This document shows positions 17,466 to 18,438 of a stretch of 18,438 nucleotides of DNA, in pieces (the stretch's first letter is position 1; each line of letters begins with the position of its first letter). The DNA is taken from assembly GCA_004151065.3 (NCBI GenBank), contig NWUY0300022853.1, forward strand, positions 33,320-51,757. Direction: 5' to 3'. The position numbers and the translations under genes are program-made. The notes under the pieces were generated by a model. The model did no database searches, had not been told where the DNA came from, and saw only the letters and a list, made by a program, of their open reading frames with translations. Origin of the DNA: Larix sibirica (Eukaryota; Streptophyta; Pinopsida; Pinales; Pinaceae).

Positions 17466-18438
17466 TCCAAAACTTAAAATGACTGAAGTTAACCTGAATT
17501 TTCCTGATACCCTAACCCACCTACAAACCAAAATTCAGATTAAAATTCCATGCACGGACCTTGAAAAACGTGAAGTAAATATGGCAATAAGAGTCAAATG
17601 GACTGAGTTCGAACAGTAGCGTGATGATACCTTTTTTCCAGGAAAGCGTGATGATACCTATCCCTACCTACACTGAAAATCAGATCAAGGTTCAATCGTT
17701 TGGTCTCCCAAAATGGGAAAAACACAGGTCGATTTTGGGATTTTTTGGGGAAAGCTTGTGGGGTACAGTTTGTTCGAGAGTATAGGGCTGCTGGGGAGGT
17801 TTTTGAGACATGGATACAGCAGAATAGGGCAGGAGATAGGGTTGTGATAGTCTAGGGACAGAGTTGTTGCAATATTGCACTCCATATATGAATAAATCTC
17901 CATGAATTTTTGTTTGTACCTGTAAAATTGATTGAATCAAGTATTTATGTATGTACTCGTAAAATTAATAGAATCAACAGCTGAACCACCATTCCAGGGT
18001 GGAGTATTCCCTCACCAGTTTCTCCATGGTAAATACAGTTTCATTGTGTGTTTTTGCAGAGTATGGAGTTCAGTATTCTCATTTGGTCTTATTCTGCCTT
18101 TGCTGTTTTGGACTTCCTTCAAATTTACATGATGTAAAACAGAAGCTAGAGTAATTAAATCTCAAATTACCAGTACGAAAATAAAAGAACTACAAGCATA
18201 GTTGTGTGATGAGAGGACTATGGTAATGGTATAACCAATGAATTTACAGATCACTATGGAACTTTTCAAAGACAAAATACAAACAAGGATGTCATGAGAG
18301 GACTACGACAAGGATTTTAGAGGACTGCAGCACAATTGAGGCCATCAATGATCCAGGTGGATATCGGTGGCGGCCCACCTCTTCCAACTGGCTCAAAACA
18401 GTCTTCTGGCAATTTTGGTAAATTACTATTTTTAGCAG
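17466..18438. other. Unassigned sequence at the right edge
   Basis: No gene was recognised. It contains the 14-bp direct repeat GCGTGATGATACCT (17619-17632 and 17646-17659), an imperfect tandem pair around TGTAAAATTGATTGAATCAA (17913-17940 and 17951-17977) and a stretch (about 17750-18060) that resembles an LTR in style: a purine-rich part, CCATATATGAATAAATCTCC, then pyrimidine-rich sequence. No TG..CA ends or partner copy were found. The final bases (TTCTGGCAATTTT at about 18404) resemble the MITE arm but are cut by the edge. Confidence 0.35.

Noticed and set aside
17750-18060. Solo LTR
   Set aside because: The composition is LTR-like, but there are no TG..CA ends, PBS, PPT, target duplication or second copy in the window.
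18390-18438. Third copy of the MITE at the right edge
   Set aside because: Only a match of about 13 bases (TTCTGGCAATTTT) and a loose ATTTTTAGCAG; too short and cut by the window end.
1-18438. CRISPR array, bacterial operon or phage-like system
   Set aside because: Direct repeats are two- or three-copy tandem duplications without spacers, genes are intron-containing and plant-like, and no prokaryotic signals were seen.

Overview
The window looks like plant nuclear DNA. It is AT-rich and gene-poor, with GT-AG introns, a decayed Ty1/copia retrotransposon whose primer-binding site matches plant initiator-Met tRNA, tRNA-derived SINE-like relics, a long-hairpin MITE, and two genes whose exons read as typical plant proteins. 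The large share of old, eroded repeat sequence suggests a large repeat-rich genome, possibly a gymnosperm. That last point is inference.

Layout. Positions 1-1760 hold no certain gene: a low-complexity open frame at the edge, two adjacent hairpins (655-764) and a diverged direct-repeat pair. A palindromic MITE lies at 1763-2010. The last two coding exons of a RuvB-like 1 (RUVBL1/pontin/RIN1-type) AAA+ ATPase are at 2937-3231, + strand, with no earlier exon recognisable in the window. Its 3' flank carries degenerate repeats of about 55 bp, then a dead Ty1/copia element (3876-8208). That element has two LTRs with matching TGTTGAG..CTCAACA-type ends, a PBS, and PR-INT-RT-RNase H in copia order, all broken by stops and frameshifts. 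From 8209 to about 13600 there is no recognisable gene, only a 127-bp tandem duplication, a SINE-like stretch near 11.3-11.5 kb and an AT-rich block.

The main gene is an apparently intact five-exon aldo-keto reductase (13624-16596, + strand). The splice model gives 317 residues with the full Asp-Tyr-Lys-His tetrad, all three family signatures, NADPH-binding residues and a C-terminal tail typical of plant AKR4 enzymes (chalcone reductase / codeinone reductase-like). Intron 2 is full of nested tandem repeats, and intron 3 carries a reverse-oriented tRNA-like SINE. Downstream are more tandem repeats, another SINE-like head (about 17.2 kb), a second, diverged copy of the 1.8-kb MITE in opposite orientation (about 17.31-17.46 kb), and unassigned sequence.

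The two genes are unrelated in function (chromatin/complex-assembly ATPase versus NADPH-dependent carbonyl reductase) and nothing suggests they work together. The strongest unexplained signal is the density of short direct tandem duplications: about fifteen, with units of roughly 27-127 bp, in introns, 3' flanks, intergenic DNA and the dead retroelement alike. I found no CRISPR, operon-type or clearly new biological system.
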